From: Plasmodium malariae
Lineage: Eukaryota; Apicomplexa; Aconoidasida; Haemosporida; Plasmodiidae
Assembly: GCF_900090045.1 (NCBI RefSeq)
Contig: NC_041779.1
Coordinates: 1,125,001-1,189,000 of the forward strand
Direction of reading: 5' to 3'
Length of the DNA: 64,000 nucleotides
Below are positions 49,585 through 61,893 of this stretch, one piece after another. Both the position numbers and the translations under genes were made by a program. The notes below the pieces were generated by a model. It saw only the letters and a list, made by a program, of their open reading frames with translations. It was not told the DNA's origin and made no database searches. Numbering within the stretch: position 1 is the first letter of the stretch; each line of letters begins with the position of its first letter.

Positions 49585-50085
49585 GCATGTTTACTTGTAG
49601 AAGGAATGCATATGAGGATTTTTCCGCTTTTCCTTTAATTTATTACATATAATAGATACATTATTAGTTCATTCACTCTGCATATAGGCATACATTTACG
49701 AGTTCATATATACATGTACATGTGTATGTATCCATACGCGCATAATTAGAGACCGCCAGTTCCTGTCATCTTCCTTAAAGTCAGCATAATTTAAATTTCT
49801 TTTTTTTATTTTTAAAAACTCAGAGTTTTTTAATATATAAGGAGCTCGTAGTACAGCAGTGTGACAGAGTTAATCGTTGAGTATATAATGTACATGCTTT
49901 ATCAGTAACATATGCGCATTTTTTTTTCCATTCTGTAAAATAAGAAAAAGAGGAAAAAAAAAGAAGGTTGCGTATTGTTCTGGAAATTTTAAAAGAAAAA
50001 AGAAGAGAAAATAAAGAAAAAAAAAAAAAAGAGTACAGAAAAAAGAGAAAATAAAAAAGAAGAGAAAATAAAGAAAAAAAAAAAA

Positions 50086-50142
<57 letters not shown>

Positions 50143-50206
50143 AAAAAGAGAAAAAAGAAAAATACATACGAACATGTCATTTGATATAAAGCCGAAATGA
50201 TTGATC
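48782..50206. other. Upstream region of the 27K gene, no gene seen
   Basis: AT-rich DNA with aaatataaat repeats at 48900-48990, atctacat units near 49515-49555, and A-rich tracts at 50000-50165 that probably belong to the promoter or leader of the next gene. Confidence 0.65.
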
Positions 50207-51736
50207 ATGTTTAACGCCCTTTTCAAAAGTAAAAACAAACCGGCTGATGAGTTAACGTCGACAAAAGAAAATATCGAATCGAATAAGAGAAGACCTGACA
50301 GTACAGATTATTATAACAGGAGTGATGTAGAGGTGGATGGGAATAATAATAATAATGATGAGAGTGACAAAGGAAAAATCAAAAACAATGTAGAAGTATA
50401 TGAACAAAGTATACAAGGTAAGGAAACAGAAGTATTATCGTATAACGAACATCGAAATGACGAAAATAATGATTGTATAGAAAATAATTATGAACAAAGG
50501 AGTAAAGAAAAATCGATAGACAGGAACAGCGAAAAAAGACATGAAATGAACAATGATGAAAATAATGTTGTTATAGATAGCATAAATGAAATAATGAATG
50601 TGAGCTCAAGTTTTAGTTCAATTGATAGGAGCAGCAATCATCAGAGGAGCAAACACCGCAGAAGGAGAAGAAGTAGAGACAGAAAGAGACATAGAAGTAG
50701 GGGTAGGAGGAGACACAAAAGTACGTCTAGAAGTAGGGATAGAAGTAGGGATAGAAGTAGGGGTAGAAGTAGGGATAGAAGTAGGGATAGAAGTAGGGGT
50801 AGAAGTAGGGGTAGAAGTAGGGGTAGAAGTAGGGGTAGAAGTAGGGGTAGAAGTAGGGGTAGAAGTAGGGGTAGAAGTAGGGACAGAGACAAAGACATGC
50901 ATAGACACAGGCACAGACATAGGCACAGGCAAAGAAGCCGGGATAGGCATAGGAGCAGGGATAGGCATAGGAGCAGGGATAGGCATAGGAGCAGGGATAG
51001 GCATAGGAGCAGGGATAGGCAAAGAAGCCGGGATAGGCATAGAAGCAGGGATAGGCATAGGAGCAGGGATAGGCATAGAAGAACGTCAAGTAATGCTCTT
51101 CAAAGGTATAGCACAAACAGGGGAAGCAACAGAAGGAGTAACGAAGAGAGCAATAGAGGGAGTGTTCTCAGTTCGAGTGTTTTTCCAAAGAGTGAAAAAA
51201 GAAGGAGAAGCATTTCGTTTGGACAGAATGATGATGCAAGGGATAGGGATGAAGCAGTTAACACTAATGTGAACAGTAATAGTAATATTAATAGTAATAC
51301 AATTGCGCAAAGGGTAAGAGGGGGATATAACACAAATAATGAGTCGAATGAAACGAATGGTCCCAATGAATTGAACGAATTGCCAGAACTATATGATTTT
51401 GATGAGGATCACTGGAAAAATAAACGCATCAGAAAGGATCTAGTACAAAATAATCATCTCACATATTCGATGTTAAACAGAAATAAAGAATTGCCGCAAT
51501 TGTCAAATGACAAAGAAAAGAAGGAGGATAGTTTATCAGAGAACAGTGATATTGAAGATTTGTCTGAAGGTCAACTGTTAAAAAGACTTATGGGTATAAG
51601 CGAATTTGCATCGACAGATAATAAATGTCATAATGAAACGGACATTTCAGGCATTAACAGAAGAACAAAAAGAAAATATAGACAGTACATGAACAGGAGG
51701 GGTGGATTCAATAGACCATTATCCCCTGCCTTCTAG
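50207..51736 (+). CDS. SNRNP27: U4/U6.U5 tri-snRNP-associated 27 kDa protein (SNRNP27K-like, RS-rich)
   Basis: Single exon, 509 residues, start ATG 50207 (MFNALFKSKNKPADEL); an ATG 10 nt upstream is out of frame. The C-terminus is diagnostic: GQLLKRLMGISEFASTD and then TKRKYRQYMNRRGGFNRPL match the conserved end of SNRNP27 (human ...MMKLMGFASF... KRKYRQYMNRKGGFNRPL), a tri-snRNP protein needed for spliceosome activation and 5' splice-site choice. The N-terminal 140 residues are acidic and Asn/Glu-rich. Residues ~145-295 form a large Arg-Ser/Arg-Asp/Arg-Gly/Arg-His array, much longer than the RS domain of the human protein (155 residues in all). Phosphorylation by SR-protein kinases is to be expected (inference). 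The two extreme C-terminal residues differ, as is usual in the family. Confidence 0.92.
   Translation: MFNALFKSKNKPADELTSTKENIESNKRRPDSTDYYNRSDVEVDGNNNNNDESDKGKIKNNVEVYEQSIQGKETEVLSYNEHRNDENNDCIENNYEQRSKEKSIDRNSEKRHEMNNDENNVVIDSINEIMNVSSSFSSIDRSSNHQRSKHRRRRRSRDRKRHRSRGRRRHKSTSRSRDRSRDRSRGRSRDRSRDRSRGRSRGRSRGRSRGRSRGRSRGRSRGRSRDRDKDMHRHRHRHRHRQRSRDRHRSRDRHRSRDRHRSRDRHRSRDRQRSRDRHRSRDRHRSRDRHRRTSSNALQRYSTNRGSNRRSNEESNRGSVLSSSVFPKSEKRRRSISFGQNDDARDRDEAVNTNVNSNSNINSNTIAQRVRGGYNTNNESNETNGPNELNELPELYDFDEDHWKNKRIRKDLVQNNHLTYSMLNRNKELPQLSNDKEKKEDSLSENSDIEDLSEGQLLKRLMGISEFASTDNKCHNETDISGINRRTKRKYRQYMNRRGGFNRPLSPAF
50720..51085 (+). repeat. In-frame 12-nt and 12/18-nt coding repeats (RSRG/RSRD and RHRSRD)
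   Basis: Block 1 (to about 50890) repeats agaagtaggggt; block 2 (50935-51075) repeats ataggcataggagcaggg. Both keep the frame. Antisense and +1 frames are also open across it and should be ignored. Confidence 0.93.
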
Positions 51737-53087
51737 ATCATGTTGTCATGGTACTGTGGCATATCATTATAACGTAGTTTATAGTAATCTAAAGTAGTAT
51801 ATGGAGGAGAGGTATGATTGCTCGAGCACGCTGACCTGCACATTTGCTAGTACTAACTAGAAGCACGAACAACAGTGTATACCCCCCCCCCTCTCCACCC
51901 CTTATATGCTATTACACCATTTGATTATGTATCGTCGAAAGTCTTTATTTAGAACCTTTTGCGCTTAAAATGAATACTTTCTTCCACCATCCACGTACCA
52001 AGTTTTTATTTCTCTCCTTTTAAATTTGTTTTTAACGTTTAATTATTTTCTAACATATTTTTTATGTACTTTTGTGTGTATGTAATAATCATTTGACTGT
52101 GTAACCGTGTATATCTGTTTACATAAATTTTTTTTTTTTTTTTTTTTTTTTTTTGTTTAATGCAAAATTTGTTAATCATCTAAACACAGTAAAGCATAGC
52201 AGTTTCGCGAACATGCGAATAAATATATGCAATTGGAAAAAAAAAAAAAATGCAAAATAAATGCAAAGTAGATCTAAAAATTGTAAACGCGCTTCCAATA
52301 TTTCTTAGTTTACAGTGAACTTCTATATATTGCACTGCTGTGTTATTGCAGCTAGTCATTGGCCATTGCGCCGCTGTGCTACTTTATATAGGGAAATATA
52401 AAGAAGTTATCACTTGTCGGGATGTGTTCTAATTTTAAGTGCGTAATATATCATATACACACATATACGAATTTACACATAAACCCATTACACACATACA
52501 TACACATTTTTACATTTTTGTCCCTTTTTTTATAGGTCCTCCCATCAACAAATAAAGCTTGCACCTTGTGCTATAATAATTAGTTTATAAACATGTACAA
52601 TATATATATGCATAGCCCTCATCACATCACGCGTTATTGCCTAAGTAGTTTTTATGATATCCCCTATTTCATGCAAAAAAATGAGCAAATTTTTTGATGT
52701 ATTTTCTTCTTCTTTTTAGCTGAACAGGTTTGTTTGCTTAAGTTAACAAGAAGAAAAAAAACAAAAAAAAAAAAAAAAAAAAAGAATAAGAAAAAGAAAA
52801 ATAAATTGCAACGGGCTTGAAGCATGTTTTTTAACAGGAAATGATGAAGCACTTCAAAAAATAAGTTTTTAACAACTTCTAAATTAATACGAATTTTTCA
52901 AACTCGTGTAGTTTTACATGCATGTGCTGATATGACCGCGTATTCGCTCATTCGTTAATTCGCTCGTTTGTGATTTCATATATTTTTTCCATTTTTTTTT
53001 TTTTTTTATGAACGCGGTAAAATTGTGGTTTGACAAATCAGGCACAGCATCTATGACCTATGGACTGCTACGCCCTTTTAGTCAAAA

Positions 53088-53330
53088 TGGCAAAAAACAA
53101 AACGAAACAAAACAAAACAAAATCAAACAAAACAAAACAAAATCAAACAAAACAATATCAAACAGAACATAATCAAACAAAACAATATCAAACAAAACAT
53201 AATCAAACAAAACAAAATCAAACAAAACAAAATCAAACAAAACAAAATCAAACAAAACAAAATCAAACAAAACATAATCAAACAAAACAATATCAAACAA
53301 AACAAAATCAAACAAAACAAGATCAAACAA
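53088..53330. repeat. 15-nt minisatellite (aaacaaaacaaaatc), about 16 copies
   Basis: Tandem units with aatatc/aataatc variants. The 130-codon Lys-Gln-Asn ORF over it is a repeat artefact. Confidence 0.93.
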
Positions 53331-53842
53331 TACGTAGGGCATTGAGAACTCTTTCACATGTTAGTAGCTGCATAGTACATGGCTTAAGCAAAAGAGCAAA
53401 CGAAAGAAAAAGCTTAATTAATACCGCTTTATTAAGCAATGCCATTTTTTAAAGAAAAATAGTTTATTCCATTGAGTAAAATTTAAATAAATAAATAAAA
53501 AAAAAAAAAAGTACTTCAATAAAACTCTTTTTCCTTCCTTTGAATTGGAATAAAAATATAGATAATATTTTAAAACAAAAAAAATAAAAAATAAAAAAAA
53601 AATGTATTTCTCCTATCAGAAGCCAAAAGGGCATGCGTTTCTTCCTTAGCATATTTTGAACATGCATAGAAGTACATGTATATTTTGGGAGCAATTAATT
53701 TTGGCTAGTATGTGTAGCGAATGTAGGCTGAACATTTTGTGCATACATGGATAACTACGAACTACATTTTTGCCATATGCTAATACATTTTGGAAATATG
53801 AAATAAATTGGTGTTAATGTTTATATGCTTATACGAACGTAC

Positions 53843-53923
53843 TAATTTTAGTTCCCCTGTTTGGTCATGCAGATGTTCATCGTGTACTCCATTATGCTGC
53901 TTCTCCCAGTTGAAGAAGCTCAT
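53843..53923 (-). CDS. Candidate first exon of an unidentified minus-strand gene (27 codons)
   Basis: ATG 53923 opens MSFFNWEKQHNGVHDEHLHD followed by QTGELKL and ends at a GTACGT donor in phase 0. Composition (Trp, Gln, His, Glu, Asp) is unlike the surrounding noise. I could not find a convincing second exon; weak acceptors exist at about 53765 and 53650. The other strand also has an open stretch here (MFIVYSIMLLLPVEEAHN...), and a second minus-strand frame just upstream ends in the overlapping TTATGA, so the true frame is open to question. Confidence 0.3.
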
Positions 53924-54991
53924 AATTTTTGTGTATTGAGCAACAAACTATCTCTCACTTTAAACACTTTGGTGCGATACGCATGATTTAACAAGAGTTT
54001 GTCCTTACAGAGGTTAGGAAAACGTGCATATTTAGAAAAAGGAAAATAAAAAAAAAATATATATATATATATATATGTATATGTATATATACACTCTTCT
54101 AAATGGTATGTGTTGTACTCCCACCCCACCTCTAACACACACACATGAACGCACATGCAAACAATTACGTACACATATAAACACATATACATGCAAACAT
54201 ATACCACTAATTATTGCCCTAATTACCGCTCGAATTGTTCTTTATGTAAATCGGGGAAAAGATCAGCATGCACTACCATTTTTAAAATATGCAAAAATAT
54301 TTAGGTATGTGCATATATATGTACATATACATACACACATATATGTGTATACATTTTTTCCGTACACATTTCTACACATTCAAACAAAAACTTGTACACT
54401 CCTCATTTGTGCTTTTTTAAAAAAATATACTCTTCTAAGTACAAAAAAAATGAAAAATGTTTTTCCTTTTAGCTATATATAATAGTTTTTACTGCATAAA
54501 AATCCGAAACGTAAAAGAAGATTTACGAGAAATTAATCTTATTTTCCAAAGTGGAAAAAATAAAAAAAGAAAAGAAAAAACGATAAAACATAGAATAAAA
54601 TAAAAAGGACAAAAAAAAAAAAAAAAAAAAAAAAAAATAAAGTAAAAGAAAAAATAAAGTGAAATGAGAAAAATAAATTAAAAAGGGAATAATAAAACAA
54701 AATAAAGCGGAATAAAGGAAATAAAGCGAAGTACGGTAAATCAAAATAGGAGAACACGAAGCAGCGGAAAACGCGCTGGGTGAGGTGACGGAAGAACAAG
54801 AAAAGAAAAGAAAAAAAAGGAATTTTAATCCATACATGGTTTTCTGTAAACTTTTACAAAAGTTGAAAATATTAAGCATACTTGTATAAGTTAAAATTTA
54901 CGCTTTTCTCCCCTTCTTACTGTTGTAGTTTCCATTTGTTCTGTTCTTACAACTGTTCTTGTAACTGTTTACACTAGCTTATGGTTCAACG

Positions 54992-55029
<38 letters not shown>

Positions 55030-55662
55030 TGCCCGCTTGGGAATTAAGATGCACTGGGGGGGGGGAAAAATCGAGTAGGAAATGAATAAAAAGAAGTGTA
55101 AAAAGAGGTTTAAAAAAGGTTTAAAAAAGATTAAAAATAGATTAACAAAACAGATTAACAAAACAGATTAACAAAATAGATTGACAAAATAGATTGACAA
55201 AATAGATTGACAAAATAGATTGACAAAATAGATAAATAAAATATATTAAAACCAGATTAAAAACCATCAGAAAAAGGAAGAAAAGCGAACAAAAAAGAAT
55301 AAAAAAATAAACTCAAAAAGGACATTTAAAAAAAAAAAAAAAAATTAACAAAAGAAAAAAATATATCAGAAAAAATGTGTAAAAAAAAAAACGAAAAAAG
55401 GAGTAAAAAAAAAAAAAAAAAAAAAAAAAAGCCGAAAAAATGAGTAAGTAAAAAAGCCGAAAGAATGAGTAAGCAAAAAAGCCGAAAAAAAGATTTAAAA
55501 AAAAGAAAAAAGAAAAAAGAAAGCTCTAAAAAGAGAAAACAAAATTTTTTATGGAAAATTAAGTAAACATAATTGTTAACACAAAAACGTGCTTATAAAA
55601 CTTTAATCATATGTATATACATATATATTTACACATGTATACAAATATTAATTCATTTTTAT

Positions 55663-55912
55663 GTATCCGAACTCGTTTGAATTTATCTCAACTCGTTTGA
55701 ATTTATCTCAACTCGTTTGAATTTATCTCAACTCGTTTGAATTTATCACAACTCGTTTGAATTTATCTCAACTCGTTTGAATTTATCACAACTCGTTTAA
55801 ATTTATCTCAACTCGTTTGAATTTATCACAACTCGTTTGAATTTATCACAACTCGTTTGAATTTATCTCAACTCGTTTGAATTTATCTCAACTCATTTGA
55901 ATTTATTTCAGC
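55663..55912. repeat. 20-nt minisatellite (actcgtttgaatttatctca), 12 copies
   Basis: Near-perfect tandem units with only T/A variation at one site (atctca/atcaca). Confidence 0.95.
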
Positions 55913-56499
55913 TCATCATATTCCACTAGTCGAGAAAATTTAAAAATGTAAACAAAGCATTCATTAGCTTAATATTGTGTTGTTAGTTCTATATTTTTTT
56001 TGTAAAATTGCTCGTTCGAATTTTTTGGTTTATTGCTTATAAAAATCTTCTTTTTTTCATTTTATAACCATTTCTGTTTTTTCCATTTTTTTCTATCTTT
56101 TTCTCGTTTTTTCCATTTTTTTCTATCTTTTTCTCGTTTTTTACATTTTTTCCATTTTTTCAATTATTTCCATTTTATCCATTTTTTCCATTTTTTCTTT
56201 TTTATTTCCCTTTTTTTGCTCATTCCATTTTTCGTTTTTCTTTTCTGCCCCACTTTCCTGGCTTGACCCCCTTATAGCAAACACGTTGTGCTATCTGCTT
56301 TTAATTTTGTTTTATTTTATTTTTTATAATATTTCTTTCGAATTGTTTTTTTTTTTTTTTTTTTCTTTTTTATTTCGCCCTTTATGGTTAACTATATTTT
56401 AATAATTTTTTTTTTTTTCCTTCAAGTTTATAAAGCTCTATAACTTAAGAGGGTAACTCTTTAATTTTTTTTGTTTTACGTGCGTATGTATGGGTAGCT

Positions 56500-56690
56500 G
56501 TGTAGGCATATGTATGTGTAGCTGTGTAAGCATATGTATGTGTAGCTGTGTAAGCATATGTATGTGTAGCTGTGTAAGCATATGTATGTGTAGCTGTGTA
56601 AGCATATGTATGTGTAGCTGTGTAAGCATATGTATGTGTAGCTGTGTAAGCATATGTATGTGTAGCTGTGTAAGCATATGTATGTGTATA
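56500..56690. repeat. 24-nt minisatellite (gtagctgtgtaagcatatgt), 8 copies
   Basis: Near-perfect units about 400 nt upstream of the CCCH gene. Open in many frames because 24 is a multiple of 3. Confidence 0.95.
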
Positions 56691-56999
56691 TGTTTATATG
56701 CTCACTTGTGCAAACGTATGTATGTGATAGCGCAATGCGTGACTGCACACATTTACTGCCATTTTCTACTTACGTGCATAAAACAGCTCTTTTTTTTATT
56801 CCCTGAGTGAACGTATAACTTCAACTCTCTGGTTGTCCATCTGCCCATATACACGCACAAGTACAAACACAAGAGCATACGCCCACACGTATGCATACGT
56901 AGATAGGTACGTACATGTGTGCGCATGTTTGTTACCCATATTGCGATTTCTTTTACATGCTGCCGCACTCCACGTTTTGAGTACTTGTTTACTCACTTC

Positions 57000-57072
57000 C
57001 AACCAGCGTAACCACTTCCAATCAGTATAACCACCTCCAATCAGCATAACCACCTCCAATCAGAGTAGTCAC
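57000..57072. repeat. 19-nt repeat (aaccacctccaatcagcat), 4 copies, directly upstream of the CCCH start codon
   Basis: Four units with point changes end about 25 nt before ATG 57095, so they are probably transcribed in the 5' leader. Confidence 0.85.
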
Positions 57073-57094
57073 TTCCAGTTTATTTAATTCCAGT

Positions 57095-59634
57095 ATGGCA
57101 TGCTCACCGCTGCTGAGTGAAGAGGACTTATATCGATTTAGGACTAAGCAATGCTTACGATTAGCTAAAGGAATGTGCAAGTTTGGGGTTGACAGGTGTC
57201 AATACAGTCATAATGGCGAGTGGATAAGGAGAAGCCCGTACTATATATCTTTACCTTCTTACCTTAGGTATATTCCTGTATCATGTCCATTCTTCATAAA
57301 AAATGTAAATAACAACAATAATGAACAAGATAAAGAGAAAAAGAATACTATTATAAAAAATAGTGTATTTCTGACTAACAAAGATGGAAGTGTAAATAAT
57401 AATTTTTATAAATATATTGAAGAAACAAATATTCATAAATGCCCTTTAGGTGTAGAATGTCCATTAGCACATAGTAAAGATGAAATAGAGTATCACCCTC
57501 TTGTTTATAAAACGAAAAGATGTGAAAATTATAAACATGCTAATTGTAATAGGTATTACTGTCCTAATTTACATGGATTAGCTGAACAAAGAAAGATTAA
57601 ACAATATTTTATTCCATTTTCAAATAAAATTCATATTCCACATTATCCAAATGTTACTATAGTTAATAAAATACAGTATGGCTCATTCAAAGGGCAAAAT
57701 CAAATTAACTCTTCCGATAAAAAGGACATCATAATACGACCCTTTAATTCATGTTCTTATGATTTTCATTTTATGCATGTGAGTGAGAGAGACTCTAATA
57801 TAGACGAGAGTATGAAATATGGAGTGAACAGTAGTATTATGGAGAACATAAAACATAACATGGTGAAAAGCAGTACGAATAATAATAAGGGATACGTTAA
57901 TAGTTATAATACTAGTAACAGCTACAATCGAAAGGAAGAATATAGAATAGTGCCAAATGGTGGGGGGAAGGACCGAAAAATTAAAGATTTCAAAAGCAAT
58001 TCAATTAATGTACCATGTGATGAAAAGAATATAGTGAAGACAAGAGGAACCAGCTATTCTACGGGATATCCCATTTGGTGTTCCTACATATTAAAGAACA
58101 ATGGAAATTCGTTATCAAAAAAAAAAAAAAAAAATTCTATTTTTAGTTATTTGAATAATTATGATGATGATAAATCTAAGTTATATTTGCACATATTAAA
58201 CAAGTTTCCATACTTGTTTAATTTGAATGTTACTGACATTCATTCGAACAGCAGTTACTTGGGACCAGTAAACATGACCAAGTTGCCAAATCGTTCAGTT
58301 TTGGACGATAATACTACGAGTGTACTTCATGCCAAAAACAATGCCAGAGCCATGTTTGACCCAGTCATCATTGATGGAGATACTCCTGGAACAACTCCTT
58401 CCTCTGCAGCCGGATGTAGTAGAGAAAACATTTTCTCTAAATTTTCTGCAAAGGCAGATGGAGTAACGGATGCCGACAGGAGGGAAGAAATACAATATGA
58501 AATGTTTGAAGAGAAAACTAAACATTTATTTTTAAACAACACATATTACGATATAATAAACCATATTTTAAAAAAAAATTTAGAAATTACGAGAAATAAA
58601 ATAAAACATGAACACAACTCATCAAGTGCATTAATCGACTTAGATAATTCTCAAAAAAACTGTTCAAATGATCTTGTTAATTTGGAATTTATTAAACGTT
58701 GCACAAGTCAAAAAGGGAACACGGATGAGATACAAATTGAATCGTATGACAGCTTTTTAAATTTATTAAGCTATGTACTATGCTTGCTTTATTTTACAAC
58801 AAATTCAAGAGCACATTCCTCATTCGACTTGTATGCACAGCAGCTGGCCAAACATGTAAAATGAACTTAAAAAGAAAAGTGCCGAGGCAAACTACATACA
58901 TAAACGTCAATATGAGCGCATATATACATATATATATACATTCATATGAACTTCATATGTATCCGTGCACCTACACTTCTTGTGTTTACCCATTTAGGGC
59001 GAAGAAATGCAAGAGAAATTGCTTATTTTGTCTCATGGCAAATATTTCTATTGTTCTTCATATCTGCCTTAGTGTGCACAGTTACACGTACCTACGAATT
59101 CGTTTATTTATTTGTTTATTCATTTATTAATGTATCTATTTATATATGTATTCATTTATATATTTGTTCATTTGTTCATCTGTTCATTTGTTCATTTGTT
59201 CATTTGTTCATTTGTTCATCTGTTCATTTGTTCATTTGTTCATCTGTTCATTTGTTCATTTGTTCATTTGTTCATTTGTTCATTTGTTCATTTGTTCATC
59301 TGTTCATCTGTTCATCTGTTCATCTGTTTATTTGTTCATTTGTTCATCTGTTCATCTGTTCATCTGTTCATTTGCTTATTTGTTTATTTGCTTATTTATT
59401 TTTTTATTTTTTATTTTTTTTTTTAATATTTATATTTTGGCTAGCTGAGATATATTCAAATGAAAGCTCCTTTTGTGTTTGTTTTTTCTCCTGCATTCTG
59501 ACATGTACATACGTACACTCATGTGTGCATATTTTTTTTTTTTTCTCCCCTTTTAGCTACATAGTGAAAGCAAGAAAATGAGGGACTTTTCCATGGGAAC
59601 AAATATGAACAAAGCGGTAAAAGAACTATTTTAG
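57095..59634 (+). CDS. RR-TZF/Unkempt-like CCCH zinc-finger protein (RNA-binding)
   Basis: ATG 57095 opens 589 codons to a TGA at 58864. Three CCCH elements occupy the N-terminus: C20-x7-C28-x6-C35-x3-H39; C64 ... C116-x5-C122-x3-H126; and C143-x7-C151-x4-C156-x3-H160. The linkers IRRSP..Y....CP and EYHPLVYKTKRC are those of plant RR-TZF and Unkempt proteins, which bind mRNA and control its stability or translation. Finger 2 is split by an Asn/Lys-rich insertion of about 45 residues. The remaining ~430 residues are Asn/Ser/Lys-rich with an ordered tail (SFLNLLSYVLCLLYFTTN). A donor CAT|GTAAAA at 58855 and an acceptor CCCCTTTTAG at 59556 would replace VK-stop by LHSESKKMRDFSMGTNMNK and a stop at 59634, in phase 0; I prefer this but cannot prove it. 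A role in stage-specific mRNA control is inference. Confidence 0.88.
59160..59395. repeat. 8-nt repeat (ttcatttg/ttcatctg), about 29 copies
   Basis: An octamer array within the inferred last intron of the CCCH gene, or in its 3' flank if unspliced. The Phe-Ile-Cys-Ser ORFs here are artefacts. Confidence 0.93.
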
Positions 59635-60477
59635 ATTAACTCAGAATCTTTTACTTTAAGCAATAAAGAGGAAACGTTTTGCAGAAAATTTTATTCAAAG
59701 GTATACACATGCTAATGTTATAAATAGTGGTGATATATATATATATATATATATTTTTTTTATTATTTTTATTTTTTTTCTGCTCGTTCATAAGTTATAC
59801 AAAGGATGAAATGTTATGGAGCAATATAAAAATGAGGGTACCTTCAGTGTACCTTTAGTGTATCTTTATTATGTTGATTTCTATGGATTAGTAATGTACA
59901 TATATGTACATATATATATGTATACACACTTAAACTTTTCAATTTTTATTTCTGCTTCATTATTAGTTAATTTTGTTTTTTGGTATCCTTCCTTTTAAAC
60001 GAAATTAAAATTATATTCGTATATATATAATACATGAGCACATAAGCACATAAGCACACAGTTCACTGTAAAAAAGCTAATTTTTAATTTGTGACATGTT
60101 CAGGAAATTAAAAAGATTATGTTATCTCAATCCTTTCTTCAATTTGAAGCATACAAGAATTATATGAGGAGTTAGGAGAGGTCTTAAAATGATGTATTCA
60201 TAAATAAAGGAAATATTAATTAGTACTTCTTATACAAAAAAAAAAAAAAAAATATATTAAGTTTTTTAATTTAATTATACTTCACATTTGTGCTACTTTT
60301 AATTTATTCGTGCATTTCAATTTTACATGACCCTTTTATATTATATTTGTTTATTGATGAACTGTATGCTTAGGGATGTAGAATTTCTTTTGTAAATTTT
60401 TTAAATGCCAAATTGTAGTTTTAAATTGATTTATGCGTTATTTGGTTTTATATACATGGGCACATATTAACATAGGT

Positions 60478-60625
60478 ACATATTTACATGTCCATATATT
60501 TACATGTCCATATATTTACATGTCCATATATTTACATGTCCATATATTTACATGTCCATATATTTACATGTCCATATATTTACATGTCCATATATTTACA
60601 TGTTCATATATTTACATGTTCATAT
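60478..60625. repeat. 16-nt minisatellite (atttacatgtccatat), 9 copies
   Basis: Near-perfect tandem units; the last two carry ttcatat. Confidence 0.95.
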
Positions 60626-61272
60626 AATTACCATTGCGAATGCTCATATGTCCTACTACGCACTTCATATATTTGCTTATCCTTTTAAACTTGAAAAACA
60701 CAAAATAACTCAGAACAGACTTTTAAGAATCTGCTCATTAACTACTTTACTGTTTTCAATAAACTTATTTTTATACGCCTCACTGGGGCGAAATATCAAT
60801 GACAAATGCAAAAATAATTACAAAAAAAAAAAAATAATATATAATGAATAGTACATAATAAATAGCAAATAATAAATACCTGACATGTTAATAATAATAG
60901 GCACGTATACACTTATATAAAGATGTAAACGCAATGGTTTTATTAAATTCTATTTAAGAATTTCGTTTTAATCATTTTATTTATATATCGCCATATTTTG
61001 TTTTTAAATTGTATATTATGACGTTCAAATGAGCTAACACTTTGAGCGCTTTTGTGTGTAACCCGTAAAAAAAGCACACACATATACACATATATATATA
61101 TTTATGCATATATTTGCTTTTACAATATTAGCTTTTTTTCTTTTTCTTTTTTTTAATGCAGAGAAGAAAATTTATTAGTCAGTGCTGTTAATACACAAGC
61201 GCAAACACACACACGCTCACACACATAAATATAGGGTACATGTTGTTGTAATGAACGTTATAATATGAAACC

Positions 61273-61308
<36 letters not shown>

Positions 61309-61856
61309 TGTTGTTGTTTGCTGCTATCTAATAATACTGTAAATGCAAAACATCAACTTTTTCGTGCTTCTTTATAACAAGTTCCCACCATTTATTTCTT
61401 TTTAAAAGGTAAGTAAAAATAAATTATATTAAAATGTGACTTACACATATGCATATGCATATTAATATGTGTAAACGCGCCAGCATAAGAATTGATGATT
61501 GCACTTTTAAAGGCAACACAATGAAAGGCTCCAACGATTTGATATATTTTCATTAATATGTCAAAAAGATATAAAAAAAAAAAAATAAAAATACATATAT
61601 ATATATATACATATAATAATAATATATAACACAGCCCAATCATCATACGAATTTCCTGCAAAGTATCAATTATCTTTCCGTCATGCAAATATATACGTAT
61701 GTACTTTACGTGCATATAAATATTTTTTATAATATTACACAAATACCTAATCAAAATTTATAACAAGTTAACGTAGGGGGAAATATACATTTACATAAGT
61801 TAAAAGGAAATGATACAAAAATAATTTGTAGTAAGTGCCACAGAGAAGTTTCAAAT

Positions 61857-61893
<37 letters not shown>

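Larger units (their letters stand above)
51737..57094. other. Long intergenic region between two plus-strand genes
   Basis: About 5.4 kb. It contains poly(T)/poly(A) blocks (52128, 52765, 54612, 54989, 55412), several minisatellites, a run of nine Cs at 51882 and one coding-like minus-strand exon near 53.9 kb (listed separately). No other supported gene. Confidence 0.65.

Noticed and set aside
53060..53452. 130-codon Lys-Gln-Asn ORF
   Set aside because: Translation of a 15-nt minisatellite with no ordered sequence beyond it.
59816..59998. 60-codon plus-strand ORF with a hydrophobic end
   Set aside because: Short, overlaps another coding-like frame, and the spliced version would be only 38 residues; not enough to call.
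60478..60625. CRISPR-like regular array
   Set aside because: Units are contiguous with no unique spacers. Like all arrays here it is a tandem minisatellite in a eukaryotic genome.
61392..61754. 120-codon minus-strand ORF with some coding-like pieces
   Set aside because: Interrupted by (TA)n and poly(T)-derived residues; no start and splice set gave a coherent protein.
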